Shown here piece after piece: positions 9,049 through 18,816 of a stretch of DNA of 64,000 nucleotides. This DNA comes from Herbinix luporum. GTDB lineage: Bacteria > Bacillota > Clostridia > Lachnospirales > Lachnospiraceae. The first letter of the stretch is position 1; the number at the start of each line of letters is the position of its first letter. The stretch spans positions 951,379-1,015,378 of the forward strand of contig NZ_LN879430.1 in the NCBI RefSeq assembly GCF_900070325.1. Reading direction: 5' to 3'. The notes beneath the pieces were generated by a model. That model did not search any database. It worked only from the letters and a program-made list of their open reading frames with translations, and was not told the DNA's origin. The position numbers and the translations under genes were made by a program.

Positions 9049-11649
9049 TTATAAATTCTCATTCTTCAGTGCATCTAATATATTTTCTTTTCTAATCTTT
9101 TTCATGGAATACATCATAGATATAAAGACCACCAAAAATATACTGAGTATGCTAATGAGAATGCTATGTGCCGGCATGTAGAAACTGGTCTCTACACCTT
9201 CATCTATGCTTAAATATATCAAATAGGTTATAAATATAGAAGTCGGTATTCCATATATGAGGGCTTTTAACCCGTAGAAGATACATTCATAATTAAGCAT
9301 TTTGTTAAATCCTTTACCTGTAATTCCAACAGATTTTAACATTGCAAATTCTCTTCGGCGTAAATTAATATTTGTAGTTATGGTGTTAAATACATTTGTC
9401 ACAGAAATCAATGACATTAATATAATAAAACCATACGCAAAAACTTTTATTATAAGAATAATATTACGTTCATACTCTACATCCTCTGCTATATTATAGA
9501 GATTACCACTATCGAGCCCGGCATCATTTAGTATTTTTACTATTTGATGTTCTACATCAAAAGGTTTTTTTGCACTAAAGAACATATAAAACATATGAAA
9601 CCAATCGAAATCCTTTAAAATATCCTCGTCTATAAGTAACGTAATACTATAGTCATAGCTATATTCAGGAATACCTATAGGAACTGTATCTGCATATGCT
9701 CCTAAAACAATAGAAGTGGATATAGTATCACCATCATCATTATTTAGATCGATAGTTATGTGGGTATCAGGCTTAACCTTTAGTAACTTGGTATTTTTAA
9801 ATCGTTCTTCCTTATCGTCATAATAATGTTGTCTGTCGATTGCTATTGCAGTAATTTCTTCGGTGTTTTGGAACTTATCTTTTTTTAAGCCTAATTTTTC
9901 AATGTAATTGATAAATGTTTCATGATCAACTTTATATATATCTACATGTAGTGGTATATCATCTCCATCATTTATGGAACCATTCTCTATCATATCCGAG
10001 TAATAGAAAGCTTCTAATTGTTCTTTTTTTAGATATGCTGTACCATATATTTTTTTTATTATAGAACTATCATAAATGCCATCCAAGTTGCGAATGTTTT
10101 CATAAGCTACTAAATATTCCTCACTTATATCTGTTGTTCCGCTAACGGCATATCTAAAATCATAATTGTATTTATCATATACATTTTCCACACTATCTGT
10201 TAAATACATGGAAAATGATGAGGCAGTTATAAATAACAAGACAGATATAAATAGGGAAAAGACTGTGCTGCGATAACGTTTTTTGTTCCGTTTTAAGTTC
10301 TTAAGTGCCAAATCCCCCTCAATACCAAAGATTTTTCTGGTTAACTTAGAAGTCTTAACTTTTTTATATGTTAGCTTTATATCAGCTGTTTGTCTTACAG
10401 CGTCTATTGCAGATATTTTCTTAGTTCGCCTTGCAGGTATATATGCAGAGATTAATATAGTAATCAAACTAAAAATAACAGCTGCAATTACAGAGGGTAC
10501 CGATACATTTAAAGTTAATTCAACGGGAATTCTTTCACCAAGCATTATAATAAAATTATCCCTAAGTTGATGTAAGGTTATGCCTATTCCCAGGATGCCT
10601 GAGCATATACCTAAGGGGATGCCAATAACAGCAATAAATAAGGATTCAAAAAATACAGAGTTCATTAATTGTTTTCTTGTAGCACCAACACTAGACAGGA
10701 GACCAAATTGCTTCCTTCTTTCACTTACAGAGATAGAAAAGGAGTTATAGATTAATGCTACGGAGCCAATTATAATTATGGTCATAATGATTCCCGATAG
10801 ACCATAAATTACAGCGTTAAAACCTGATATATCACTTGAACCTTCTAACTGCAAGATATCATAATTTATAGAATCAATATGATAATCATGATCTTGATAA
10901 TTATCTATATAATTAAAAGCTTTTCTAGGATTTTTAAAATTAATGTATATATATAGGTCCGAATCTTCCAAAGAAGTCAGGGAGGAATCATCTAAACATG
11001 TTAATATACTGTATCCGGGAGCTGCGAAATTTTCAATTTCAGTAGGAAAACGTTCAAAAAAACCCACAACGGTAAATGACCTAGTACCACTTGCAATAAA
11101 TTCTTCAGTTTCACCGGTATCTATATGATGGAAAGAATTTTGTTGGTCTAATTTATAACCGTCACTATAACGGGCTCCAACTTCAAGACTTATTTCTTGT
11201 CCTAGTTTAAACTCAACCCCTCCATTGTATAGGATGTGTTCTGAGAGCAGTACTTCCTTGCTGTTTTTAGGTAGGCGACCCTGTGTTATGTGAATAGGCA
11301 ATGTATCAAAGGCTTTATTATCCAATTCCATAATATAAAGATAGGGTTTATATTCATTTTTTGAACCTACTAGGGGGGCATAACCTCCGTCTTTTACCAC
11401 AGAATATTTCTTTATCTGATTGTCTTCTATAATATCTTGATATTCATCTATGGTGCGGGTTTTAATTCTTATATGCCAATTACCGATACCATATGTTGTA
11501 TAATTTATTAAAAAATGTTGAAGGCTTGAAGCAAATGATGTGACAGCTGTAATCATAGCTGTTGATAATATTACGCCAATAATAGTAACAATAGTTCTTG
11601 TTTTATTCTTTTTTAAACCTTTTAAAGTGATTCGATTCATTATATTCAT
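9049..11649 (-). CDS. ABC transporter permease, FtsX/MacB type
   Basis: An 866-residue membrane permease with two FtsX-like units: one N-terminal helix, a large extracellular region, three helices around residues 280-410 (with the ERRKQFGLLSSVGAT motif), a second soluble region and three C-terminal helices (RRREFAMLKSVGI motif). Such permeases act as mechanotransmission pumps that remove peptides from, or signal across, the membrane. The start codon overlaps the stop of the ATPase gene by four bases (ATGA), so the two are translationally coupled. Distinct from BceB, which has a ten-helix arrangement; the substrate cannot be told from sequence. Confidence 0.88.
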   Translation of the reverse strand: MNIMNRITLKGLKKNKTRTIVTIIGVILSTAMITAVTSFASSLQHFLINYTTYGIGNWHIRIKTRTIDEYQDIIEDNQIKKYSVVKDGGYAPLVGSKNEYKPYLYIMELDNKAFDTLPIHITQGRLPKNSKEVLLSEHILYNGGVEFKLGQEISLEVGARYSDGYKLDQQNSFHHIDTGETEEFIASGTRSFTVVGFFERFPTEIENFAAPGYSILTCLDDSSLTSLEDSDLYIYINFKNPRKAFNYIDNYQDHDYHIDSINYDILQLEGSSDISGFNAVIYGLSGIIMTIIIIGSVALIYNSFSISVSERRKQFGLLSSVGATRKQLMNSVFFESLFIAVIGIPLGICSGILGIGITLHQLRDNFIIMLGERIPVELTLNVSVPSVIAAVIFSLITILISAYIPARRTKKISAIDAVRQTADIKLTYKKVKTSKLTRKIFGIEGDLALKNLKRNKKRYRSTVFSLFISVLLFITASSFSMYLTDSVENVYDKYNYDFRYAVSGTTDISEEYLVAYENIRNLDGIYDSSIIKKIYGTAYLKKEQLEAFYYSDMIENGSINDGDDIPLHVDIYKVDHETFINYIEKLGLKKDKFQNTEEITAIAIDRQHYYDDKEERFKNTKLLKVKPDTHITIDLNNDDGDTISTSIVLGAYADTVPIGIPEYSYDYSITLLIDEDILKDFDWFHMFYMFFSAKKPFDVEHQIVKILNDAGLDSGNLYNIAEDVEYERNIILIIKVFAYGFIILMSLISVTNVFNTITTNINLRRREFAMLKSVGITGKGFNKMLNYECIFYGLKALIYGIPTSIFITYLIYLSIDEGVETSFYMPAHSILISILSIFLVVFISMMYSMKKIRKENILDALKNENL

Positions 11650-12329
11650 GATCTTATCACCTCATCTTTAGAGATTTTTCCATCCTCTATGCTTATAATC
11701 CGGTCTGCTTGAAGTGCAATTTTTTCATCATGGGTTATGAGAATTAAGGTCTGATTATACATTTGATTATAGAGTTTTAATAAATTTACTATCTCTTCAC
11801 TATTTTTACTATCAAGATTACCTGTAGGTTCATCGGCCAGAACCAGGGCCGGATTATTAACTAAGGCACGGCCTATGGATACTCTTTGTTGCTGGCCGCC
11901 GGATAATTGATTAGGTAGATGCTTTAGCCTTCCTTCTAAGCCTAGGGTTGAAATTAGCTCATTTAAATGTTCCTTATCTACAGAACCTCCATCTAAAAGC
12001 TGGGGTAGGGTTATATTTTCTTCTACATTTAATATAGGTATTAGATTATAGAATTGATAAATTAGACCAATCTGTCTTCGTCTAAAGATAGCTAATTGGG
12101 TTTCATTTAGATTATAGATATCAGTACCATCTATAAATACTTTTCCGGAAGAGGGAAAGTCTACTCCCCCTATTATATGAAGTAAAGTGGATTTACCTGA
12201 ACCGGAAGGTCCTATAACAGCCACAAACTCCCCTTTATTTACACTGAAAGAAACATTATCTAGAGCAGTAACGGCAGTATTACCTTTTCCGTAGGTTTTA
12301 GTAAGATTTTCAACTCTTAATATTTCCAT
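11646..12329 (-). CDS. ABC transporter ATP-binding protein (LolD/MacB/BceA type)
   Basis: A 227-residue ATPase with Walker [11 protein letters not shown]-loop (YQFYNL), signature LSGGQQQR, Walker [14 protein letters not shown] and an H-loop (LITHDE). The DEPTGNLDS sequence is typical of ATPases paired with FtsX-type permeases. The ATG at 12329 is used because GAGGAGG lies 8 bases upstream; the open frame extends to 12359 without a better site. It forms the pump with the permease gene that overlaps it by four bases. Confidence 0.92.
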   Translation of the reverse strand: MEILRVENLTKTYGKGNTAVTALDNVSFSVNKGEFVAVIGPSGSGKSTLLHIIGGVDFPSSGKVFIDGTDIYNLNETQLAIFRRRQIGLIYQFYNLIPILNVEENITLPQLLDGGSVDKEHLNELISTLGLEGRLKHLPNQLSGGQQQRVSIGRALVNNPALVLADEPTGNLDSKNSEEIVNLLKLYNQMYNQTLILITHDEKIALQADRIISIEDGKISKDEVIRS

Positions 12330-12477
12330 TTTATAATCCTCCTCATACTTATAAATCATATCTAATCACATCTGATATAGATTTTAGATAATACTACCAT
12401 TGTAAGATGACTTTTAAGTGACTGGAATTATTACAAAATTGTCACTTTTAAGAAAGAGGGGACTTCTATACATTTTC

Positions 12478-13482
12478 TTAAATAACAGATTTATATAATT
12501 TAATATTAAATATGCTTCCTTTACCTTCCCTACTATCTACAGTGATATCCCCCCCTTGACCTCGTATTATACTTTTAGACATTGACAAACCGATTCCCAC
12601 ACTGTCTTTTGAGGAATTTTTCCCCCTATAAAATCTTGTGAAAATATGAGGTAAATCTGCTTTGGAGATTCCTATCCCCGTATCTTTAATAATAATTTCG
12701 GAATACAAGGGATTATCATTAATTTCAATAAAAAGCTGCCCACCGAAGGGGGTATGTTCCATACAGTTTTTAAGTATGTTAATTATAGCTTCCCTGGTCC
12801 AGTGCAAATCACAATAAAGATAATTGTCCCCTCCTTTAATATGGTAGCTAATATCTTTAATCTCAAGAGGAATTAAAAGCGGTTCAATAGCTGACCTAAT
12901 TAAGTCATAGGCCTTGGTTTTTACGGGTTTCATTTCAAGAACACCGGCATCCAGTTTAGAAATTGTAAGAAGAGAAGTAACTAACCATTTTATTCGCTCC
13001 AATTGAGAATATATATTTGAAACAAATTGATCATACTTATCTTTTGGTAGATTCCTATCTTTTAATAAATCAACAGTGACCAACATTGATGTCAAGGGAG
13101 TTTTTAACTGATGAGATATATCAGCCATATGATCAGCCAGGAGGATTTTATCTTTTTTTAATTTCTCATTATATTCCGATAACATACTTGTGACCTTATA
13201 TATTTCATTTTTTAAAATACTAAGTTCCCCTTCTACATTATCTCTTATATCAAGGGAATGTTCTCCTTGGCGAATTCTTCTTAAATATGTAGATAGTTTT
13301 TTGATATTTCTATAACGATATAAGGTAAATAAAAAGAAAAGAAAAATTAATAGTATACCTTGTAAAACTAATAAAAGTGCTACTTCTACACTTATCCATA
13401 ATCCAAGCAATGTAAATATAAGTACGGATGTTATGGATAGAATTAATATATTTCGCAATTCCTTATTTCTTAAAGACAACAT
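12478..13482 (-). CDS. Sensor histidine kinase with short extracellular loop
   Basis: A 334-residue kinase. Two membrane helices (about 11-30 and 34-55) are separated by only a few residues, so there is almost no external sensor domain. The phospho-acceptor is His124 in ISHQLKTPLTS. The N-box (ILKNCMEHTP), G1 (DTGIGI), F-box (FTRFYRG) and G2 (GIGLSMSK) are intact. Kinases of this shape often respond through an associated ABC permease rather than directly (family knowledge); here an FtsX permease is in the same gene row. It lies 26 bases downstream of the regulator gene. Confidence 0.9.
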   Translation of the reverse strand: MLSLRNKELRNILILSITSVLIFTLLGLWISVEVALLLVLQGILLIFLFFLFTLYRYRNIKKLSTYLRRIRQGEHSLDIRDNVEGELSILKNEIYKVTSMLSEYNEKLKKDKILLADHMADISHQLKTPLTSMLVTVDLLKDRNLPKDKYDQFVSNIYSQLERIKWLVTSLLTISKLDAGVLEMKPVKTKAYDLIRSAIEPLLIPLEIKDISYHIKGGDNYLYCDLHWTREAIINILKNCMEHTPFGGQLFIEINDNPLYSEIIIKDTGIGISKADLPHIFTRFYRGKNSSKDSVGIGLSMSKSIIRGQGGDITVDSREGKGSIFNIKLYKSVI

Positions 13483-13508
13483 AACATAACCATGCCTTTC
13501 TTACGACT

Positions 13509-14237
13509 TTATAAGCTTTCATTTCCTTGTACCTGATATCCTAAACCTCTTACAGTTTTAATAATTGTCGGATTTTGAGGATCATCTTCAATCTTATCCC
13601 TTAATCTCTTTATATAAACAGTTAAGGTATTATCATTTACAAAATCTCCGGACACATCCCAAATACTTTCTAAAAGCTGGCTTCTTGTTAGGACCCTGCC
13701 TTTATTTTGGCATAAGGTTAGAAAGAGACGATACTCAAGGGCAGTTAAAAATATAATATTTCCATTTTTTCTTACGTTACCTTCTTTTAGGTTGATTTCA
13801 ATATTGCCAAAGGTTAAAATATCTTCGCTATTATTGTCTTTTCCTTTACCATATCTTCTTAAAACACTTTTTATTCTAGAGTGAAGTTCCCTTATTCGAA
13901 ATGGTTTTGTAATATAATCATCAGCACCCATATCAAGTCCCATAACTGTACTTCCTTCATCATCCCTGGCGGTTAAAAATATTATAGGGATATCGTTCGT
14001 ATTTTTAATTTTTAAGCAAATATCATATCCGCTGCCATCAGGTAAGGATAAATCTAAAATAGCAATATCAAAGGTGTTTTTTTCAAGTATTTCCATAGTA
14101 GATGCCATATCATAACAACAGGTAACTTGAAAGCCTTCCTGGCTTAGATAATATTCCAGTCCTTCCACTATGGATTTATCATCTTCAACCAGTAAAAGCT
14201 TATATCCATGCAAGGGTTCTTGATTTATAGAACTCAT
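13509..14237 (-). CDS. OmpR-family response regulator
   Basis: A 242-residue DNA-binding regulator. The receiver domain has the acidic pair EDD (18-20), phospho-acceptor Asp62 in AILDLSLPDG, the conserved Thr in FLTARDD and Lys in TKPFR. The winged-helix domain ends with TVRGLGYQ. GGGGAGG is 9 bases before the ATG. First gene of the minus-strand row regulator-kinase-ATPase-permease, so it probably controls the transporter that follows. The partner kinase is the next gene. Confidence 0.93.
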   Translation of the reverse strand: MSSINQEPLHGYKLLLVEDDKSIVEGLEYYLSQEGFQVTCCYDMASTMEILEKNTFDIAILDLSLPDGSGYDICLKIKNTNDIPIIFLTARDDEGSTVMGLDMGADDYITKPFRIRELHSRIKSVLRRYGKGKDNNSEDILTFGNIEINLKEGNVRKNGNIIFLTALEYRLFLTLCQNKGRVLTRSQLLESIWDVSGDFVNDNTLTVYIKRLRDKIEDDPQNPTIIKTVRGLGYQVQGNESL

Positions 14238-14291
14238 ATAAAACGACCTCCCCCTGTTATAAAAGTTAAATTTAAAACTACATATATAGCT

Positions 14292-14320
14292 ATAGTATTC
14301 TAAATTAATAAAACAAGCAA
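14292..14320 (-). promoter_or_regulatory. Promoter of the regulator-kinase-ABC operon
   Basis: On the minus strand TTGCTT (14320-14315), 17-base spacer, TACTAT (14297-14292), about 55 bases upstream of the regulator start. The same intergenic space holds a possible purC promoter on the plus strand (TTGACA at 14396-14401). Confidence 0.5.
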
Positions 14321-14474
14321 TAAGAAATATAATAAAGAATACGATTTATAACTAATATTAATAAAACCCATAAGAATAAACGGGGTATGATTCTATTGAC
14401 AATAGGCAATAAATAATATAACTTTAAACCATAAAACTAAAGCAGGTGCAAATATTAGGGAAAGAGGGATTGTT

Positions 14475-15161
14475 ATGAAACTTGTATATAAAGGAAAAAC
14501 CAAGGACGTATATGAACTAGAAGACGGAAATTATTTGCTAAAATTTAAAGATGATGTAACCGGAGAAGACGGAGTATTTGATCCCGGTGCCAACTCGGTA
14601 GGATTAACCATAGAGGGAATGGGTAGATCAGGATTAAAGCTTACCAAATTATTTTTTGAGAAAATCAATGAAAAAGGAATACCTACCCACTATATAGATT
14701 GTGATATCGATGCAGCCACTATGACTGTCAAACCGGCAACCATGTTTGGTAAAGGCATTGAGGTTATCTGTAGGTATAGAGCGGTGGGAAGTTTTATTCG
14801 CCGTTACGGACTCTATGCCAAGGAAGGAATGCCCTTGGATGCATATGTAGAAGTAACCTTAAAAGATGATGAAAGACAAGATCCACTGATAAATGAAGAT
14901 GCTCTTCATATGCTTGGCATCCTTACCAGAGAAGAATATGCAATACTAAAAGATTTAACTGTTAAAATATCAAATATCGTGAAAGAAGAACTGGAGAAAA
15001 AAGGAATTGAATTGTACGATATTAAGCTGGAATTTGGACGTATCGGTGAAGATAAGCATATTGCACTGATAGACGAAATATCCGGTGGTAATATGAGAGC
15101 ATATAAAGACGGACAATATATCGAACCCTTGGACTTAGAGAAGATGTTGCTGTTAAAATAA
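14475..15161 (+). CDS. purC: Phosphoribosylaminoimidazole-succinocarboxamide synthase
   Basis: SAICAR synthetase, joining aspartate to CAIR with ATP in purine synthesis. The 228-residue protein begins KLVYKGKTKDVYE (nucleotide-binding strand), carries the family sequence CRYRAVGSF near residue 97 and the DIKLEFGR and LIDEISGGNMR motifs near the C-terminus. It stands alone, not in a pur operon, and is followed directly by a terminator. Slightly shorter than the ~235 residues usual in clostridia but complete. Confidence 0.94.
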   Translation: MKLVYKGKTKDVYELEDGNYLLKFKDDVTGEDGVFDPGANSVGLTIEGMGRSGLKLTKLFFEKINEKGIPTHYIDCDIDAATMTVKPATMFGKGIEVICRYRAVGSFIRRYGLYAKEGMPLDAYVEVTLKDDERQDPLINEDALHMLGILTREEYAILKDLTVKISNIVKEELEKKGIELYDIKLEFGRIGEDKHIALIDEISGGNMRAYKDGQYIEPLDLEKMLLLK

Positions 15162-15185
15162 AGGTACCGTAAAAGGTACCTTTTT
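15160..15185 (+). terminator. Terminator of purC
   Basis: Perfect 9-bp stem (15160-15168 with 15175-15183), 6-base loop, and a five-T run at 15181-15185 that overlaps the end of the right arm. It overlaps the purC stop codon. Confidence 0.75.
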
Positions 15186-15272
15186 AAGATACTTTTAAGA
15201 TTTTCATCTACTGGTATTTAAGATTCCCCTACTAGTATAATAATATCGGTAAAAGAGGAGGTTAAGCCGGAT

Positions 15273-15974
15273 ATGGAAACTGCAAAAATTTTAGTGGCTG
15301 ATGATGACAAAGAGATTGCGGGGGCAATCGAAAAACTTCTGAAAATGGAAGGCTACGAAGTTATTAAAGCCTATAATGGTATGGAGGCACTTGATGCTTT
15401 GGTATCTAATCAAGTTCAGCTTATTATATTGGATATTATGATGCCTAAGCTAGATGGTCTATCTACCATGATGAAGATAAGGGATAGCAAGAATATCCCA
15501 ATTATATTACTGTCAGCCAAATCAGAGGATTCGGATAAAATACTGGGCCTTTCTATGGGAGCAGATGATTATGTGACTAAACCTTTTAATCCCCAGGAGC
15601 TACTGGCTAGGGTAAAAAGTCAGCTTCGCAGGTATCTGCAGCTTGGAGATAAGGACAGTAATAATTCTGCCAATAAAATTGTAATAGGTGGCATATGTAT
15701 GGATGTAGAAAAGGTGGAGTTAACCGTAGATGGTGAACCTGTTAAGCTGACTGCAAAGGAGTTTAAGATTTTAGAGTTTCTTATGAGAAATGCAGGTTGT
15801 GTGTTTTCAGCAGAGCAAATTTATGAGAGAGTGTGGCAGGAAACCGCATATTCTGTTGAAAATACTGTTATGGTCCATATCAGGCGAATTCGTGAAAAGA
15901 TCGAAATTAATCCTAAGGAGCCGAAATATTTAAAGGTGGTGTGGGGAATTGGTTACAAAATTGAGAAGATTTAG
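15273..15974 (+). CDS. OmpR-family response regulator (VanR/CssR-like)
   Basis: A 233-residue regulator with acidic DDD at 10-12, phospho-acceptor Asp54 in IILDIMMPKLDG, LLSAK and TKPFNPQEL motifs, and a C-terminal winged helix ending VVWGIGYK. GAGGAGG lies upstream of the ATG. Its 3' end overlaps the start of the kinase gene by 26 bases if the TTG at 15949 is used, which points to translational coupling. Unlike the regulator at 13509 there is no transporter beside it, so its target is not evident. Confidence 0.93.
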   Translation: METAKILVADDDKEIAGAIEKLLKMEGYEVIKAYNGMEALDALVSNQVQLIILDIMMPKLDGLSTMMKIRDSKNIPIILLSAKSEDSDKILGLSMGADDYVTKPFNPQELLARVKSQLRRYLQLGDKDSNNSANKIVIGGICMDVEKVELTVDGEPVKLTAKEFKILEFLMRNAGCVFSAEQIYERVWQETAYSVENTVMVHIRRIREKIEINPKEPKYLKVVWGIGYKIEKI

Positions 15975-17874
15975 TAGAAAGAAAGGTTTGAAAATTTTCT
16001 CATTTGCTCTTACAGTGTTTCTTTTGGTAAGCGCTATTATACAAACCTATTATATTTTTTATGCTAGTAATTTAAATATTGAGTCTTTGTTTGTAAAAGA
16101 TTATGTGGAAAGTGATGGCTTTCGATATGGGGAGATAACACCGGCAATCAATGATGTTCTCAATAAAATTACAGTCGGCAAAAAGTTAGATTATATACCA
16201 AAATATTTTTATTATTATACTGACGGTGAAAAATATTATAATAATATTACACTTAGTGAAATAATTAAACTTAAATATCATTATGAATATGATGGGGAGA
16301 TATGGTTTCCTAAAGAAAAACCAGATGATTATAATTCAAGTGACAAAAATGATTCTGATTACTTAGAGGCTTATTATTTGGTTGGTTCAGATCACATTTA
16401 TGATATAAGTCACAATGAAGCTCAAGATGGTGAAATGAAAAATTATACCTTATATATAGGTTTTTCAGAGGAACATATGCAGCAAAAGCAGCAGGAATGG
16501 AATTCTGACAGGTCAGAGGTTCTTTCTAAGGTAAAATTATTAGTACTATCCCTTGTTATATCCTTAATATGTATTATTCACCTTATTACTGTAACAGGTC
16601 GAAAACCTGAAGATGATAAGGTTCATTTAACTCCTTACATGGACAGAATTTATACTGATATACAATTTTTACTTATAATACTTACCCTAGTTATATGGTT
16701 TGGTGGTATAAACAATCAGATGAATTATACAAGCGATCCCAGTGATGTTCTAAGTATGGACCAAATTGTAATGATGATTTACCTGGGAATTTTATCAGGA
16801 ATTGCCCTAATTATATGCGGAGTTCTTTTTCTTAGCATGGTACGTAAGTTAAAGGCAAGGAAGTTGTTGAAGCATAGTTTGATGTATGCAATCGGGAGCG
16901 GTATTAATAAATATATCCGGAGTTTATTTGATATTAAAAGATTTGAGAATTATCCTCTTACAGATTCTTTAAATCGAAGACAGATTATATTTACAGTGGC
17001 CAGCGGATTATTAGTATTTCTATTCACTATATTTTCACTTTTAAGCACTATATTATGGATCTTTCCATTAATGTTAGAAGCTGTAGTAATATATTGGTAT
17101 TTTTACGAAAATAGAAAAACTTTTGAAGAAATCAATCTGGGCTTTCAAGAGAGTTTAAAAGAGCAAATGAAGTCAGAGAGGATGAAGGTGGATCTTATCA
17201 CTAACGTATCCCATGATTTAAAGACTCCATTAACTTCCATAATTAGTTATGTGGAGTTACTATCTAAGGAAGAGTTGCCGGAAGCGGCCAGGGATTATGT
17301 AAATATTTTAGCTGATAAATCCGGAAGGTTAAAAAATATTGTATCTGATCTTTTTGATCTGGCTAAAAGTACCAGCGGAAACCTTCCCCTTAATATGGAA
17401 AATCTAGATTTAAAGAAGCTGATTGAGCAGACTTTAGGGGATATGGAGGATGAGATTGAAAAGTCAAATATACGTATAAAAACCACTCTGACAGAGTCAC
17501 CGGTATATATATATTCTGACGGAAAGAAGCTATATAGGGTATTTCAAAATATAATTGGAAATGCATTAAAATATTCACTTCAAGGTACTAGGATCTTTAT
17601 TGATATGGAGGTTGATAATAAAATTGTAAATGTAGTAATAAAAAATACAGCATCATATGATATGGATTTTACAGCTGAAGAAATACTACAAAGATTTAAT
17701 AGGGGAGATAAATCAAGGACAACTGAGGGAAGCGGACTAGGTTTATCCATAGCTGAAAGTTTTACCAGGGCATGTGGAGGAAACTTCAAAGTAGAAATAG
17801 ACGGAGATCAGTTTAAAGTTAAGTTAAGATTTACAATATCAGGGGTAGTTCCACTTCCTGAAATGGATAATTAA
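15949..17874 (+). CDS. Multi-pass sensor histidine kinase
   Basis: A 641-residue kinase. One N-terminal helix (about 14-33) precedes a ~165-residue outside domain, then five or so further helices (about 195-390) and a cytoplasmic core with His422 in VSHDLKTPLTS, an N-box (FQNIIGNALKYS), F-region (FNRGDKS) and G2 (GSGLGLSIAES). The start is uncertain: TTG at 15949 has a purine-rich upstream stretch, and TTG at 15961 is an alternative; no ATG is near. Its regulator is the overlapping gene upstream. The G1 box is degenerate (IKNTASYDMD rather than DxGxG), which is tolerated in this subgroup. Confidence 0.87.
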   Translation: MVTKLRRFSRKKGLKIFSFALTVFLLVSAIIQTYYIFYASNLNIESLFVKDYVESDGFRYGEITPAINDVLNKITVGKKLDYIPKYFYYYTDGEKYYNNITLSEIIKLKYHYEYDGEIWFPKEKPDDYNSSDKNDSDYLEAYYLVGSDHIYDISHNEAQDGEMKNYTLYIGFSEEHMQQKQQEWNSDRSEVLSKVKLLVLSLVISLICIIHLITVTGRKPEDDKVHLTPYMDRIYTDIQFLLIILTLVIWFGGINNQMNYTSDPSDVLSMDQIVMMIYLGILSGIALIICGVLFLSMVRKLKARKLLKHSLMYAIGSGINKYIRSLFDIKRFENYPLTDSLNRRQIIFTVASGLLVFLFTIFSLLSTILWIFPLMLEAVVIYWYFYENRKTFEEINLGFQESLKEQMKSERMKVDLITNVSHDLKTPLTSIISYVELLSKEELPEAARDYVNILADKSGRLKNIVSDLFDLAKSTSGNLPLNMENLDLKKLIEQTLGDMEDEIEKSNIRIKTTLTESPVYIYSDGKKLYRVFQNIIGNALKYSLQGTRIFIDMEVDNKIVNVVIKNTASYDMDFTAEEILQRFNRGDKSRTTEGSGLGLSIAESFTRACGGNFKVEIDGDQFKVKLRFTISGVVPLPEMDN

Positions 17875-17890
17875 TTGTGTCAATTTAATG

Positions 17891-17982
17891 GTGTCAGGTA
17901 CTGTTAATAAAACATTAGCAAATTATGAACAATGTATGAATGAAAGAGGATTTGTTTATAATTTGTTAACAGTACCTGACAC
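17891..17982. repeat. 17-bp perfect inverted repeat, MITE/REPIN-like
   Basis: Arms 17891-17907 and 17966-17982 are perfect reverse complements over 17 bp, separated by 58 AT-rich bases, and the right arm is followed by five T. The outer sequence GTGTCAGGTAC resembles palindromic repeats spread by REP-type transposases in several Firmicutes (recalled, not verified). It could also act as terminator for the kinase gene. Confidence 0.55.
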
Positions 17983-18004
17983 TTTTTATGAAATATGATA
18001 TAAT
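17976..18004 (+). promoter_or_regulatory. Promoter of the nitroreductase gene
   Basis: CTGACA (17976-17981), 17-base spacer, perfect TATAAT (17999-18004). The -35 box lies inside the right arm of the inverted repeat, so the repeat seems to supply part of the promoter. Confidence 0.6.
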
Positions 18005-18027
18005 TACGTCGTAAAGGAGGAAAATCT

Positions 18028-18795
18028 ATGCAATCTATGGATGATACAATAAAGATGCAGCTTAACCACCGTACTATAAGAGAATTTACTGATAAAGCAA
18101 TTTCAGATGAAATTATATCTCGGTTAGTTCAAGTGGCAGAACGTACTGCTACTTCCAATGGTTTGCAGGCCTGTTCAATAATAAGGATAAGTGACCAAGC
18201 TATAAAAAATGAGCTGGCTGATATCTGTAAGCAGGAGTACGTGGCAAGAATGCCTGAGCTATGGATTTTTATAGTGGACCAATACCGTAATGGTCAGATA
18301 GCCAAGGAGAAGAACTGCCATGAGGAAAGTATTGGGGATATGGACCGCTTCTTTCAAGGTTTTACCGATGCCTGCCTGATGGCTCAAAATGTGGTAACCG
18401 CGGCAGAAAGTATAGGACTTGGGACTGTATATTTAGGTAGTATACTAAATGATCCCAGTAGGACTGTGAAACTGCTTAAGCTGCCTAAACTGACATTTCC
18501 TGCCCTGGGTCTTGGATTTGGATACCCAAATCAGAATCCAAAGTTAAAGCCTAGGATGGATATGAAGCTTCGAATGTTTGAAAATAGCTATAAATGTTTT
18601 GATAATTATAGTGATTTGATAAAAGAATATGATCAAATTATGAAGACTTATTATGATTTGAGGGATACTAACAATAGGGTTGATAGTTTCAGCAATCAGC
18701 TGATTACTAAGCTTAAAAATATTAATCCCATAAGGCAGAAGATAATTAATGTCATTGCCGAACAGGGTTTTGATTTAATGATATCTGATAAATAA
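18028..18795 (+). CDS. NAD(P)H-dependent nitroreductase family protein (NfsA/FRP type)
   Basis: A 255-residue flavoprotein-type oxidoreductase. The N-terminal NHRTIREF and SNGLQACSIIRI segments form the FMN site of the nitroreductase fold; the central GLGTVYLGSILND and PALGLGFGYPN segments match the NADPH-dependent NfsA/FRP group, which uses a loosely conserved C-terminal Arg-rich tail. AAAGGAGG is 7 bases before the ATG. Physiological substrate unknown; likely a quinone, azo or nitro compound. It is followed at short distance by rmlA and may be cotranscribed with it, though function gives no link. Confidence 0.85.
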   Translation: MQSMDDTIKMQLNHRTIREFTDKAISDEIISRLVQVAERTATSNGLQACSIIRISDQAIKNELADICKQEYVARMPELWIFIVDQYRNGQIAKEKNCHEESIGDMDRFFQGFTDACLMAQNVVTAAESIGLGTVYLGSILNDPSRTVKLLKLPKLTFPALGLGFGYPNQNPKLKPRMDMKLRMFENSYKCFDNYSDLIKEYDQIMKTYYDLRDTNNRVDSFSNQLITKLKNINPIRQKIINVIAEQGFDLMISDK

Positions 18796-18816
18796 ATAAT
18801 AGGAGGGAATAGCCCT

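Noticed and set aside
8779..14260. tRNA-linked integrated element from tRNA-Glu through the minus-strand ABC operon
   Set aside because: No integrase, and no repeat of the tRNA 3' end is seen downstream.
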